Assembly: GCA_020848615.1 (NCBI GenBank)
Contig: JADLHW010000016.1
Location: forward strand, 1-32,480
DNA from: Thermoleophilia bacterium
GTDB lineage: Bacteria > Actinomycetota > Thermoleophilia > Miltoncostaeales > Miltoncostaeaceae
DNA: 32,480 nucleotides
Direction of reading: 5' to 3'
Positions 21,217 through 28,885 of the stretch are shown piece by piece; position 1 is the stretch's first letter; every line of letters starts with the position of its first letter. The notes below the pieces were generated by a model that did not search any database, was not told the DNA's origin, and saw only the letters and a list, made by a program, of their open reading frames with translations. The position numbers and the translations under genes were made by a program.

Positions 21217-21963
21217 GCCGTCCACGGAGAGCATCGACCCGGTCATGAAGTCCATGCCGTCCTGCGCGAGCAGGAGGGCCGCCCTCGCGACCTCCTCCTC
21301 CGTGCCGAACCGTCCCATGGGGTGCTGGGACAGGAAGAACGCCTCGGCCGCAGCCGGGTCGGGGGCGCCCGCGAAGACCTCGGCGACCATCGGGGTCACG
21401 CTGGTGCCGGGGCAGAGGGCGTTCACCCGAACGCCTGTGCCGGCCAGCTCGAGCGCCATGGACCGGGTGAGCTGGTTGATCGCGCCCTTGCTGGTGTTGT
21501 AGGCGGAGGCCCCGGGGCAGGCCTTGATGCCCAGCACGGAGCTGTTGTTGATGATCGCGCCGCGGCCGCGCTCCAGCATGTGGGGGATCACGGCCCGGGA
21601 CATGAGCCACGTGCCGCGGACGTTGACGGCCATGGTGAGGTCCCACACGTCGGTGCTCGTCTCCCATGTGGTGCCGGCGAACAGCACCCCCGCGTTGTTG
21701 AAGAGCACGTCGATGCGGCCGTGCCGCGACAGGACCTCGCCGACGGTGCGCCGGCAGTCGTCCTCGTCGGAGACGTCCCCCCGGATGGCCTCGAGCACGA
21801 CGTCCTCGCCGGCCGCCCTGGCCACGGCGTCGTCGAGGGCCTCCTGCCCGCGCCCGGTGATGACGACCTGCGCGCCGTTGCGGGCGAACTCCAGGGCCGT
21901 CGCGAAGCCCAGGCCCTTGCTTCCCCCGGTGATCAGCACGATCTTCTCACTCAACAGTGCCAC
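21199..21963 (-). CDS. Short-chain dehydrogenase/reductase (classical SDR)
   Basis: A 254-residue NAD(P)-dependent oxidoreductase. Visible: the cofactor motif TGGSKGLG (12-19), GDVSD (62-66), NNAG (89-92), the structural Asn114 in AVNVRG, and the catalytic triad Ser142, Tyr155, Lys159 (SSVLGIKACPGASAYNTSK). PG (185-186) and the C-terminal TGSMLSVDGGW complete it. Arg38 after the second strand (VITGRG) favours NADP(H). The substrate is unknown; relatives reduce ketones or oxidise secondary alcohols. GTG 21963 has GAGGAG 5-6 nt upstream. It is divergent from a MarR regulator with a palindrome between, so it is probably that regulator's target. Confidence 0.88.
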   Translation of the reverse strand: MALLSEKIVLITGGSKGLGFATALEFARNGAQVVITGRGQEALDDAVARAAGEDVVLEAIRGDVSDEDDCRRTVGEVLSRHGRIDVLFNNAGVLFAGTTWETSTDVWDLTMAVNVRGTWLMSRAVIPHMLERGRGAIINNSSVLGIKACPGASAYNTSKGAINQLTRSMALELAGTGVRVNALCPGTSVTPMVAEVFAGAPDPAAAEAFFLSQHPMGRFGTEEEVARAALLLAQDGMDFMTGSMLSVDGGWCAR

Positions 21964-21990
21964 GGTGACTCCTCGTAGACAGCTCGCTAT

Positions 21991-21998
21991 TTAGCTAA
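21991..21998. promoter_or_regulatory. Palindrome TTAGCTAA, candidate MarR operator
   Basis: An 8-bp perfect palindrome in the 58-bp gap between the divergent SDR and marR genes, in a locally A+T-rich stretch. It includes TAGCTA, a possible -10 of the SDR gene on the minus strand, so bound regulator would block that promoter. Confidence 0.45.
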
Positions 21999-22007
21999 CT
22001 GCCGCGG

Positions 22008-22013
22008 TACGCT
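22008..22013 (+). promoter_or_regulatory. -10 (TACGCT) giving a leaderless marR transcript
   Basis: TACGCT ends 8 nt before ATG 22022; no Shine-Dalgarno is present. Confidence 0.4.
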
Positions 22014-22021
22014 ATCTCCCG

Positions 22022-22522
22022 ATGGCCGACGAGCGCAAGGACGCAGGGACCGCCGCCGCCGCCGGCACGGTCAACGAGCTGCTGATGGCGGGCCTGGAGC
22101 TGGGTCAGGTGCTGGAGCGGGGCCTGCGGGAGCGGGCCGGGCTGAGCGTGAACCAGTTCAACGTGCTGCGCGTCGTCGCGGGGCGCGAGACCGGGACCGC
22201 CCACGCCGTGGACCTCACCCGGGTGCTGGGCATGAGCTCGGCGCACGCCACCACCGTGCTGCACCAGCTGGAGGAGCGCGGCCTCGTCCAGCGGCACGAG
22301 AGCGCCATGGACCGCCGCCGCCGGGCCGTGACCGTCACCGACCAGGGGCGGGAACTGCTGCAGGCGGCCTTCCCGCTGCTCGGCGACCTGGAGGACCGCA
22401 TCTCCAGCGTCCTCGGCCCCGAGGAGCAGCGCCTCCACCTGCGGTCGCAGCTGCGTCAGTTGCGTCTCGCCCTGCGCCACGGGCTCACGGCGCAGGAATG
22501 GGACGACTGCGTCGGTCCCTAA
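22022..22522 (+). CDS. MarR-family transcriptional regulator (first)
   Basis: A 166-residue winged-helix regulator. The recognition region is LTRVLGMSSAHATTVLHQLEERGLVQRHES (about 65-94), followed by the wing MDRRRRAVTVTDQGRELL (96-113), the 'DRR...v.lT..G' signature. Helices at both ends would form the dimer. MarR proteins usually repress a divergent gene and release DNA on binding a phenolic or similar ligand, so the SDR gene is the likely target. The stop overlaps the opposing nei stop by 4 bp. Confidence 0.9.
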   Translation: MADERKDAGTAAAAGTVNELLMAGLELGQVLERGLRERAGLSVNQFNVLRVVAGRETGTAHAVDLTRVLGMSSAHATTVLHQLEERGLVQRHESAMDRRRRAVTVTDQGRELLQAAFPLLGDLEDRISSVLGPEEQRLHLRSQLRQLRLALRHGLTAQEWDDCVGP

Positions 22523-23313
22523 CGGCCCGGCTGGCACGCCGGGCACGCGAACGCGTTCCGGCCCGCCACGGTCCAGCGCTCCACCGGCCCGCCGCACCGC
22601 CGGCACGCGTCCTGCCGGTACACGTAGGTGCGGTCCCCGCGGCGCATCCGCGAGCGCGGGATCCCCAGCTCGTGCGGTGACGTGGTGATGATCCGGCCCC
22701 GCCGGACCCCGTCGCGGAGCATCTCCCGCACCGTGTCCCACAGGGCGCGGGCCTCGTCCTCGGTGAGGTCGCGGCCCTCCCGCGAAGGGTGGATGCCCCG
22801 CGCGAACAGGGACTCCGCCCGGTAGACGTTCCCGACGCCGGCGATCACGGACTGGTCCATGAGCAGCGTCCCGACGGGCGCCCGGCTGCGCAGCACCCGG
22901 CGCACGAATCGCTCGGGGTCGGCGTCGTCGCGCAGGGGGTCCGGGCCCAGGCGGGTAAGGATGCGCTCCCGCCCGCCCTCGTCCATGAGCGCGCAGGCGG
23001 TGGGTCCGGTGAGGTCGATCGCGCCGGCGGGCACGGCCATGCGCAGGCGGGTCGTGGGGCGCGGCTCCGGCGGCGTGCCCTCGTGACGACGGAACTTGCC
23101 GAAGAGGCCCAGGTGCACGTGCACGATGTCGCCGGTGTCCCAGCGGTAGAACAGGTGCTTGCCGTGGGCCTCCACGTCGTCGAGCCGGCGACCGTCGAGC
23201 AGGCGCGCGCCGTCGGCGAACCGCCCCTGCGGCGACCGCACCTCCACCTCGCGTCCCGCCAGCAGCCCGCGGTGCTCGGTGGCGGCGCGGTGGATGGTGT
23301 GCCCCTCCGGCAC
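22519..23313 (-). CDS. nei: Fpg/Nei-family DNA glycosylase (endonuclease VIII-like)
   Basis: A 264-residue bifunctional base-excision glycosylase/AP lyase. The GTG start gives V-P-E-G-H-T-I-H, so after removal of the first residue the catalytic Pro and Glu are at the N-terminus, as the family requires; this fixes the start. Lys52 (GKHLFYRW) is the conserved catalytic Lys. The H2TH region is MDQSVIAGVGNVYRAESLF. The C-terminal zinc finger has Cys237, 240, 257 and 260 (C-x2-C-x16-C-x2-C). PEGHTIHRAA is typical of actinobacterial Nei rather than Fpg. It starts 1 nt after the marR stop, so the two are co-transcribed. Confidence 0.9.
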   Translation of the reverse strand: MPEGHTIHRAATEHRGLLAGREVEVRSPQGRFADGARLLDGRRLDDVEAHGKHLFYRWDTGDIVHVHLGLFGKFRRHEGTPPEPRPTTRLRMAVPAGAIDLTGPTACALMDEGGRERILTRLGPDPLRDDADPERFVRRVLRSRAPVGTLLMDQSVIAGVGNVYRAESLFARGIHPSREGRDLTEDEARALWDTVREMLRDGVRRGRIITTSPHELGIPRSRMRRGDRTYVYRQDACRRCGGPVERWTVAGRNAFACPACQPGR

Positions 23314-23314
23314 C

Positions 23315-23809
23315 TCAGTCCGCCACGGCCGTCGCGGACAGCCGCTTGAGCAGCCGCGCGAGGTCGGACCGCTGGCGGTCGGACAGGCCCCCGAGCAGGC
23401 GGGCCTCCAGCTCCACGTGCGACGCCATCGCCGTGTCCTGCAGCTCCCGGCCCTCCGGGGTGAGCGACACCAGCACGCTCCGCCGGTCACCGGGGTCCGG
23501 CCGCCGGGCGACCAGGCCGCGCTTCTCGAGCTTGTCGAGCCGGTGGGTCACGGTGCCGCTCGAGATGAGCATCGACTCGCCGAGGTCACATGGGTTCATC
23601 TCGAAGGGGACCCCTTCGCGCCGGAGCGTCGCCAGCACGTCGAACTCGTCGGGGGTGAGGCCGAACCGGCGCTGGTTCACCCGCAGGGCGTCCTCGATCT
23701 GCCGGGTCGCGCGGGCCAGGCGGCCGACGATCGCAAGGGGCGAGTGGTCCAGGTCGGGACGCTCCCGCGCCCACTGCTCGAGGATGAGGTCCACGCGGTC
23801 GTCGCCCAT
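23315..23809 (-). CDS. MarR-family transcriptional regulator (second)
   Basis: A 164-residue winged-helix regulator starting MGDDRVDLILEQWARERPDLD. The DNA-binding part is GLTPDEFDVLATLRREG, then LGESMLISSGTVTHRLDKLEKRGLVARRPDPGDRRSVLVSLTPEGRELQD, a textbook MarR HTH plus wing. Long N- and C-terminal helices form the dimer. The ORF extends 74 codons upstream, but ATG 23809 fits the family and has a TAAACT -10 (23822-23817) 7 nt before it, implying a leaderless mRNA. That -10 overlaps a palindromic operator, so it should repress itself and nei, and perhaps the divergent micro-ORF. Confidence 0.9.
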   Translation of the reverse strand: MGDDRVDLILEQWARERPDLDHSPLAIVGRLARATRQIEDALRVNQRRFGLTPDEFDVLATLRREGVPFEMNPCDLGESMLISSGTVTHRLDKLEKRGLVARRPDPGDRRSVLVSLTPEGRELQDTAMASHVELEARLLGGLSDRQRSDLARLLKRLSATAVAD

Positions 23810-23820
23810 GCGGGACAGTT

Positions 23821-23893
23821 TATCTCGACGTCGAGCTTGTGAGCCGCGGCACCCGCCATTACGCTTGACATCAAGATAGATGACGTCGAGACG
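23821..23893. promoter_or_regulatory. Triple operator array upstream of the second marR gene
   Basis: Site 1: TATCTCGACGTCGAGC (23821-23836), containing the perfect palindrome CTCGACGTCGAG. Site 2, on the minus strand: TATCTTGATGTCAAGC (23878-23863), 13 of 16 matches to site 1. Site 3: GACGTCGAG (23882-23890) inside a partial copy (23879-23893). The shared pattern is TATCTYGAYGTCRAGC. Site 1 overlaps the -10 of marR. Centres of sites 1 and 2 are 40 bp apart. These are probable MarR-dimer binding sites. Confidence 0.7.
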
Positions 23894-23905
23894 AATGGAG
23901 ACGAC

Positions 23906-24058
23906 ATGAACGGAGCGCCTCCCCTGCGGGGGTACCCCGTCGACCACGGCCTGCGCCGCTCCGCGGCCGCCCGCCGCCGCGCGGGGCTCGTGCGACGCGC
24001 CGCCGCGATGCTCGCGGGGCGCCGCGGACACGGCGCGTCCTGCCCGGGGCCGCGCTGA
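23906..24058 (+). CDS. Arg-rich 50-residue micro-ORF divergent from marR
   Basis: A 50-residue, very basic ORF: MNGAPPLRGYPVDHGLRRSA, then an Arg/Ala-rich helix-like stretch (ARRRAGLVRRAAAMLAGRR) and a short Cys-containing end. GGAG (23897-23900) lies 5 nt before the ATG. It starts just past the triple MarR operator, so it is probably in the same regulon. I recognise no family. Arg-rich frames arise by chance in such G+C-rich DNA, so the ribosome-binding site and the operator position are the main support. Confidence 0.45.
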   Translation: MNGAPPLRGYPVDHGLRRSAAARRRAGLVRRAAAMLAGRRGHGASCPGPR

Positions 24059-24079
24059 CGCGCCGGCGCCGCGGCTCAG

Positions 24080-24102
24080 CGCCGGCGATCTGTTTGCCGG
24101 CG
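24080..24102 (+). terminator. Hairpin in the 269-bp gap before rplY
   Basis: CGCCGGC (24080-24086) pairs with GCCGGCG (24096-24102), loop GATCTGTTT, 21 nt after the micro-ORF stop. Further GCCGGC copies nearby allow alternative pairings. The rest of the gap 24059-24327 holds a CGCGCG-rich inverted repeat (about 24219-24240) and the rplY promoter. I see no other gene. Confidence 0.45.
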
Positions 24103-24279
24103 TTCAGCCGGCGCGCCGAACGGGAGCGGGCCCGCTGACCCCCTTCATGGAGGGCGACCTCGAACCCGTTCCAGGCAGGCGTGAGCCGTGGTTCCTGGAG
24201 CCGACGGCCCCGAACGCGCGCATGCGGAGCGCTCGCGCGAGTCGACCGGGCGATGGAGGACCGGTGATTCAGAAACCGG

Positions 24280-24285
24280 TATGAT
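24280..24285 (+). promoter_or_regulatory. -10 (TATGAT) of rplY
   Basis: TATGAT is close to consensus, 42 nt before the rplY ATG. AAGGA (24312-24316) is the ribosome-binding site, with a spacing of 11 nt. There is no clear -35. Confidence 0.5.
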
Positions 24286-24327
24286 CCCCGGCCGGCCGAA
24301 CCCTGGATCCGAAGGACGACCCACCCG

Positions 24328-24774
24328 ATGGCACACCCCAGTCTCGACGCAGTCACCCGTACCGAGCGCGGCAACGGACCCGCCCGCCGCCTGCGCAAGC
24401 AGGGTCTGGTGCCCGGCGTCCTCTACCACTCGCCCGGCGCGTCGATCTCCTTCTCGGTGAACGAGCGCGAGCTCCGCCGCGCCCTGCACGCCGAGGGCGG
24501 CCTGGGTGTCGTCGAGCTGGCGATCGACGGCGGCACCCGCCAGACCGTCGTGCTCGTCGACCGCGACCTCGACCCCGTGCGCGGCGACTACTGGCACGTC
24601 GACTTCCGTCCCGCCGACGCCGCCCTCATCGCCGAGGCCGTCGAGGCCCAGCACGAGGCCGAGGTCGAGGCCGAGGAGCGCGCCGCGCTCGCCGCCGCCG
24701 AGCCCGTCTTCGTGGAGCCCGAGGAGTCCGAGGGCGAGGCCGAGGCCGAGGCCGACGAGGCGGAGTCCGAGTAG
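24328..24774 (+). CDS. rplY: Ribosomal protein L25/Ctc family, with an acidic tail instead of a full TL5 domain
   Basis: A 148-residue bL25 protein binding 5S rRNA. The 5S-binding domain is complete (1-95): RTERGNGPARRLRKQGLVPGVLY, FSVNERELRRAL and LVDRDLDPVRGDYWHVDFRP. The TL5/Ctc-type C-terminal beta domain (about 90-100 residues) that normally follows is missing. Residues 97-148 are an almost pure Ala/Glu/Asp tail (AVEAQHEAEVEAEERAAL...). The frame is unbroken, so this is a variant rather than a frameshift. It lies in the usual order glmU-prs-(insert)-rplY-pth-mfd, interrupted by the SDR/MarR/Nei insert. Confidence 0.88.
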   Translation: MAHPSLDAVTRTERGNGPARRLRKQGLVPGVLYHSPGASISFSVNERELRRALHAEGGLGVVELAIDGGTRQTVVLVDRDLDPVRGDYWHVDFRPADAALIAEAVEAQHEAEVEAEERAALAAAEPVFVEPEESEGEAEAEADEAESE

Positions 24775-24809
24775 CCAGGTCCCCGGTCGCCCGGCCCCAC
24801 CGGCCGGGC

Positions 24810-24815
24810 TACCAT
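24810..24815 (+). promoter_or_regulatory. -10 (TACCAT) upstream of pth
   Basis: TACCAT lies 36 nt after the rplY stop and would start transcription near 24822, about 17 nt before GTG 24839. Confidence 0.4.
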
Positions 24816-24838
24816 CGATCGCAGGTCGGCGTTCCACC

Positions 24839-25561
24839 GTGCGCGGACCCGTCCACGTCTTGAACGCCGACCCGATCAGCCCCTCACCGGATCCCATCCG
24901 ACTCGTCGTCGGCCTGGGCAACCCGGGCGGCAGGTACGCCGCCACCCGCCACAACGCGGGCCAGATGGTCGTGGAGGAGCTCGCGCTGCGCCTCGGCGTG
25001 ACCCGCTTCGGCGAGAAGTACGCCGGCCGCTGGGCGGAGACCCGCGGGCCGGGCGGGCCGCTGGCCCTCCTGGTGCCCACCACGTTCATGAACGACTCCG
25101 GCCGTTCCGTGGGCCCGGCCGCCGGGTCGCTGCGCATCACCCCCGGGCAGGTGCTGGTGGTGCACGACGAGATCGACCTGCCGTTCGGCGTCGTGCGGGG
25201 CAAGTGCGGGGGTGGCCACGGCGGTCACAACGGCCTGCGCTCGATCGATCAGGGACTGGGTTCCCGGGACTACGCCCGGGTGCGCGTGGGCGTCGGCCGG
25301 CCGGGACCGGAGTTCCGCGGCGACGATGCCGCCTGGGTGCTGCAGGCGTTCACCGAGCCGCGCGACGAGGTGCTCGCGCTGCTGGGCGCCGCGCTGCGGA
25401 TGGTGGAGACCGCGCTGGAGTCCGGCATCGACGCCGCGATCGCCGAGCATCACGCGGCCCCGCCGGGGGCCCGGGCGAAGGCACGTGCCGAGCGCCGCGC
25501 CGCCGCCGAGGCCACGGCGGCCGCCGACACCGAGGGGGAGGCCGCCGATGTCGCGGAGTGA
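24839..25561 (+). CDS. pth: Peptidyl-tRNA hydrolase
   Basis: A 240-residue Pth releasing tRNA from stalled peptidyl-tRNA. Core motifs: LVVGLGNPGGRYAATRHNAG with catalytic His38, TFMNDSG (Asn85), VVHDEIDLPFG (Asp110) and GGHNGLRSI (Asn131). The family core ends near residue 205; a 35-residue Ala/Arg/Glu tail follows, longer than usual. The start is uncertain: GTG 24839 or TTG 24860, both upstream of the conserved strand at residue 20. The 3' end overlaps mfd by 14 bp. Confidence 0.95.
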   Translation: MRGPVHVLNADPISPSPDPIRLVVGLGNPGGRYAATRHNAGQMVVEELALRLGVTRFGEKYAGRWAETRGPGGPLALLVPTTFMNDSGRSVGPAAGSLRITPGQVLVVHDEIDLPFGVVRGKCGGGHGGHNGLRSIDQGLGSRDYARVRVGVGRPGPEFRGDDAAWVLQAFTEPRDEVLALLGAALRMVETALESGIDAAIAEHHAAPPGARAKARAERRAAAEATAAADTEGEAADVAE

Positions 25562-28500
25562 GGCGGCCACCTCCGCCCTGGAGGCGCTGGTGCTGGGGGT
25601 CGCCCCCATGGGCGCTGCCGCCGAGCTGCTCGCCGGCGGGGAGTCCGCCGGGCGCGTGACGCTGGCACGGCCGGGATGGCCGCTCGCGCTCGCCGCGCTC
25701 GCCCGCGTCGCCGGCCGGCCGCTCATCGCCGTGTGCGCCGAGGACGACGAGGCGCGTGACCTGGCGACCGACCTGGAGGCCCTGCTGGGCCGGGCGGCGG
25801 TGGCCCTGTACCCGTCCCGCGGGGTGCCGCTGGGCGGGGCGGTGGGCGCGTCGCCGCACCTGGTGGGCCAGCGTGCCCGTGCCGCCGCCACCGCGGGACG
25901 GCCGGGCAGCGTCGTGGTGACCGGCGCCCCCGCCCTCGCCGAGCTCGTCGCGCCGGCCGGCGAGTGGCCGGAGGCGCTGCGGATCGCGGTGGGCGAGCGC
26001 GTGGAGCTGGACGAGCTGCTCGACCGCCTGGTCGCCCTGGGGTACGACCGCACCGACCAGGTGGAGGAGCGCGGGGAGGTCGCCGTGCGCGGCGGCCTCA
26101 TGGACGTGTACCCGTCCACCGCCGACATGCCCGTCCGCATCGAGCTATTCGGCGACGAGATCGAGAGCATCCGGGCGTTCTCGCCGTTCACGCAGCGCAC
26201 GATCCGGCCGGTGGAGCGGATCCTGGTGTGGCCCGCCGCCGAACCCGTCTCGGACGTCCCGCACGCGCCCCTCGACGATGAGCGGTTCCGGGACGCCGCC
26301 GTCGTGCGGCTGGGCCCGGCGCAGTTCCCCGGTGCCCTGCGCGACGCGCGCGAGCGGTTCGAGGACGAGGCCGCCTCCGGCGCGCTGGCGGACATCGACG
26401 CCGTGACCGGGCGCCTGGAGGCGCTCACCGCCCTCGACCTGGCGCCGCCCGCCGGGGGCGCGGAGGCCGCCTTCGACGCGGTGGAGGCGCGCTTCGCCAC
26501 CCGCGGCCAGAAGGAGGCGGAGGCGGAGCTCGCCCGCCTGGCCCGGAACGGGCACCGGGTGCTGGTGGCCTTCGGCCGCCGCGGCGACATGGAGCGGGCC
26601 GCCTTGCGCATGGAGCGCATCCGCCCGGTGCTGATGGGGGCGGGCGAGCTGCCGGAGCCGGGCACGGTGGCCTTCGCGCCGCTGCCGCTGCGCGACGGGG
26701 TGCTGAGCCAGTCCCTCCGCCTGGCGCTCATCCCGGAGGGCGCGATCCTGCGCCGCCGCCGTCCCGCGGCCGAGCGCGGCCCGGTGGTGGGCCGCCGCCT
26801 GGCGAGCTTCATGGACCTGCGGGTGGGCGACTACGTGGTGCACGAGGACCACGGCATCGGGCGCCTCACCGGGTTCGAGACCCGCACCGTCGCGAACGTG
26901 ACCCGCGACTACCTCGCGCTGGCGTTCGCGGGCAGCGACCGCCTGTACGTCCCGCACGACCAGCTCGACAAGGTCACGCGCTACGTCGGCGCCGACGGCG
27001 GCGCCCCGTCCCTGTCGAAGCTGGGCGGCAAGGCGTGGGACAGGATGAAGGCCCGCGCCCGCGCCGCGGTGCGGGAGATGGCCGGCGAGCTCATCGCCCT
27101 GTACGAGGCCCGCCAGCGGGTGGAGGGGCACCGGTTCCCCGCCAACGACGAGTGGATGGGGGAGCTGGAGCGGCGCTTCGCCCACCAGGAGACCCCCGAC
27201 CAGCAGCGCGCCATCGACGCCGTCTACGACGACATGGAGCGCGCGCGCCCCATGGACCGGCTCATCTGCGGCGACGTCGGGTTCGGCAAGACCGAGATCG
27301 CGATGCGCGCGGCGTTCAAGGCCGCGGTGGGCGGCAAGCAGGTGATGGTGCTGGTGCCCACCACCATCCTCGCCCAGCAGCACGCGGCGACCTTCCGGGA
27401 GCGCTTCGCCGACCTGCCGGTCACCCTGGACATGGTGAACCGCTTCCGCAGCGCCGCCGAGGTGCGGGACGCCCTCAACCGGTTCGCCGAGGGCAAGCTC
27501 GACGTGCTGGTGGGCACCCACCGGCTGCTGTCGATGGACGTCCGCCCGAAGGACCTGGGCCTGGTGATCGTGGACGAGGAGCAGCGGTTCGGCGTGGCCC
27601 AGAAGGAGGCGCTGCGCCAGCTGCGCGTGCGCGTCGACGTGCTGGCGATGAGCGCCACCCCCATCCCGCGCACCCTCCAGATCTCCATGTCGGGGCTGCG
27701 CGACATCAGCGTGATCGAGACCCCGCCGCGCGGTCGCCGCCCCATCGCCACGCACGTGGGCGAGTACGACGAGCACATGGTGCAGGAGGCCCTGCGCCGC
27801 GAGCACGAGCGCGGCGGGCAGAGCTTCTACCTCCACAACCGCGTGGAGACCATCGACCAGGCCGCCGAGCGGGTGCGCGCGCTGGTGCCGGATCTCACCG
27901 TGATGGTCGCCCACGGGCAGATGCCGGAGCACCGCCTGGAGGACGTCATGCTCGCGTTCATCCGCGGGGAGGGGGACGTGCTGGTGGCCACCAGCATCAT
28001 CGAGAGCGGCATCGACATCCCCCAGGCCAACACCCTGGTGGTGGAGCGCGCGGACATGCTGGGCCTGTCGCAGCTCTACCAGATCCGCGGGCGGGTGGGC
28101 CGCAGCAGCGTGACCGCCCACGCGTACCTGCTGTATCCCGACGAGGCCGCCCTCACGCGGGACGCGGCCTCCCGCCTGCGCGCCCTGGCCGACTACACCG
28201 AGCTGGGCTCCGGGCTGCGCATCGCGATGCGCGACCTGGAGATCCGCGGCGCCGGCAACCTGCTGGGCGACGAGCAGACCGGCCACGTGGCCGCGGTGGG
28301 CTTCGAGCTGTACGTCGAGATGCTGCAGGAGGCCGTCGCCCTGGGGCAGGGCATCCTGGTGCCCGAGCGCGAGGTGCGCGTCGAGATCCCGATCTCCGCG
28401 TACATCCCCGCCGACTACGTGCCGTTCGAGGCCGCGAAGATCGAGCTGCACCGGCGCATCTCGCTCGCCGCCGACCTCGAGGCCGTCGCCGGCCTGCGCG

Positions 28501-28817
28501 ACGAGATCTCCGACCGCTTCGGCCCCCCGCCGCCCGGGGTGGAGGCACTCCTGGGCGTCCAGGAGCTGCGCGTGCGCATGCGCGAGGTGGACGCCGGCCA
28601 GGTGGCCGTGCGCGGTGGCCGGATCGTGCTGGCGCCGGTGAGCCTCACCAGCAGCCGGCTGAAGGACCTGCGGGAGCGGGCCCCGCGGGCCCTGTACGAC
28701 TCCCGTGCCCAGACGGTGTCGGTGCCGGCGCCCAGCGCCCCGTCCGAACGCGTGGAGAGCGCGAACGAACTGCTGCGCGTGCTGGCGGCCCTGGCCCACC
28801 CGGCCGCCGCCGCGTGA
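25548..28817 (+). CDS. mfd: Transcription-repair coupling factor Mfd
   Basis: A 1089-residue SF2 translocase that removes stalled RNA polymerase and recruits UvrA. N-terminal UvrB-homology region about 1-400 (GEVAVRGGLMDVYPS, ELFGDEIESIRAFSP). RNA-polymerase-interacting CarD-like domain about 423-480 (RVGDYVVHEDHGIGRLTGFE). Motor: Walker A GDVGFGKTE (575-583), DEEQ (676-679), SATPIPRTLQIS, then the second RecA domain with ATSIIESGIDIP and QLYQIRGRVGRS. The C-terminal D7 domain is at about 960-1060 (RRISLAADLEAVAGLRDEI). All motifs are intact and the length is normal. ATG 25548, preceded by GGGGAG, lies within the end of pth. Confidence 0.97.
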   Translation: MSRSEAATSALEALVLGVAPMGAAAELLAGGESAGRVTLARPGWPLALAALARVAGRPLIAVCAEDDEARDLATDLEALLGRAAVALYPSRGVPLGGAVGASPHLVGQRARAAATAGRPGSVVVTGAPALAELVAPAGEWPEALRIAVGERVELDELLDRLVALGYDRTDQVEERGEVAVRGGLMDVYPSTADMPVRIELFGDEIESIRAFSPFTQRTIRPVERILVWPAAEPVSDVPHAPLDDERFRDAAVVRLGPAQFPGALRDARERFEDEAASGALADIDAVTGRLEALTALDLAPPAGGAEAAFDAVEARFATRGQKEAEAELARLARNGHRVLVAFGRRGDMERAALRMERIRPVLMGAGELPEPGTVAFAPLPLRDGVLSQSLRLALIPEGAILRRRRPAAERGPVVGRRLASFMDLRVGDYVVHEDHGIGRLTGFETRTVANVTRDYLALAFAGSDRLYVPHDQLDKVTRYVGADGGAPSLSKLGGKAWDRMKARARAAVREMAGELIALYEARQRVEGHRFPANDEWMGELERRFAHQETPDQQRAIDAVYDDMERARPMDRLICGDVGFGKTEIAMRAAFKAAVGGKQVMVLVPTTILAQQHAATFRERFADLPVTLDMVNRFRSAAEVRDALNRFAEGKLDVLVGTHRLLSMDVRPKDLGLVIVDEEQRFGVAQKEALRQLRVRVDVLAMSATPIPRTLQISMSGLRDISVIETPPRGRRPIATHVGEYDEHMVQEALRREHERGGQSFYLHNRVETIDQAAERVRALVPDLTVMVAHGQMPEHRLEDVMLAFIRGEGDVLVATSIIESGIDIPQANTLVVERADMLGLSQLYQIRGRVGRSSVTAHAYLLYPDEAALTRDAASRLRALADYTELGSGLRIAMRDLEIRGAGNLLGDEQTGHVAAVGFELYVEMLQEAVALGQGILVPEREVRVEIPISAYIPADYVPFEAAKIELHRRISLAADLEAVAGLRDEISDRFGPPPPGVEALLGVQELRVRMREVDAGQVAVRGGRIVLAPVSLTSSRLKDLRERAPRALYDSRAQTVSVPAPSAPSERVESANELLRVLAALAHPAAAA

Positions 28818-28869
28818 CCCGCCGCAGGTCGCCCGGAACGGGGTTGCCGGGGACGCCGGAGCCCCGTGC

Positions 28870-28875
28870 TAGCAT
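28870..28875 (+). promoter_or_regulatory. -10 (TAGCAT) for the foldase gene
   Basis: The sequence GTGCTAGCATCCCGC is almost the same as the box before the nuclease gene at 8652. The hexamer ends 10 nt before GTG 28886, so the transcript is nearly leaderless. Confidence 0.45.
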
Positions 28876-28885
28876 CCCGCCCGCT

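Noticed and set aside
23865-23870. TTGACA on the plus strand as a -35 for the micro-ORF
   Set aside because: No TAnnnT follows at 16-18 bp, and the hexamer is explained by the second MarR operator.
26145-28799. An 884-codon open frame antisense to mfd
   Set aside because: Its product is His/Gln/Arg/Ala-rich with no motif, while the opposite strand has complete Mfd motifs. Long antisense frames are expected in DNA this rich in G+C.
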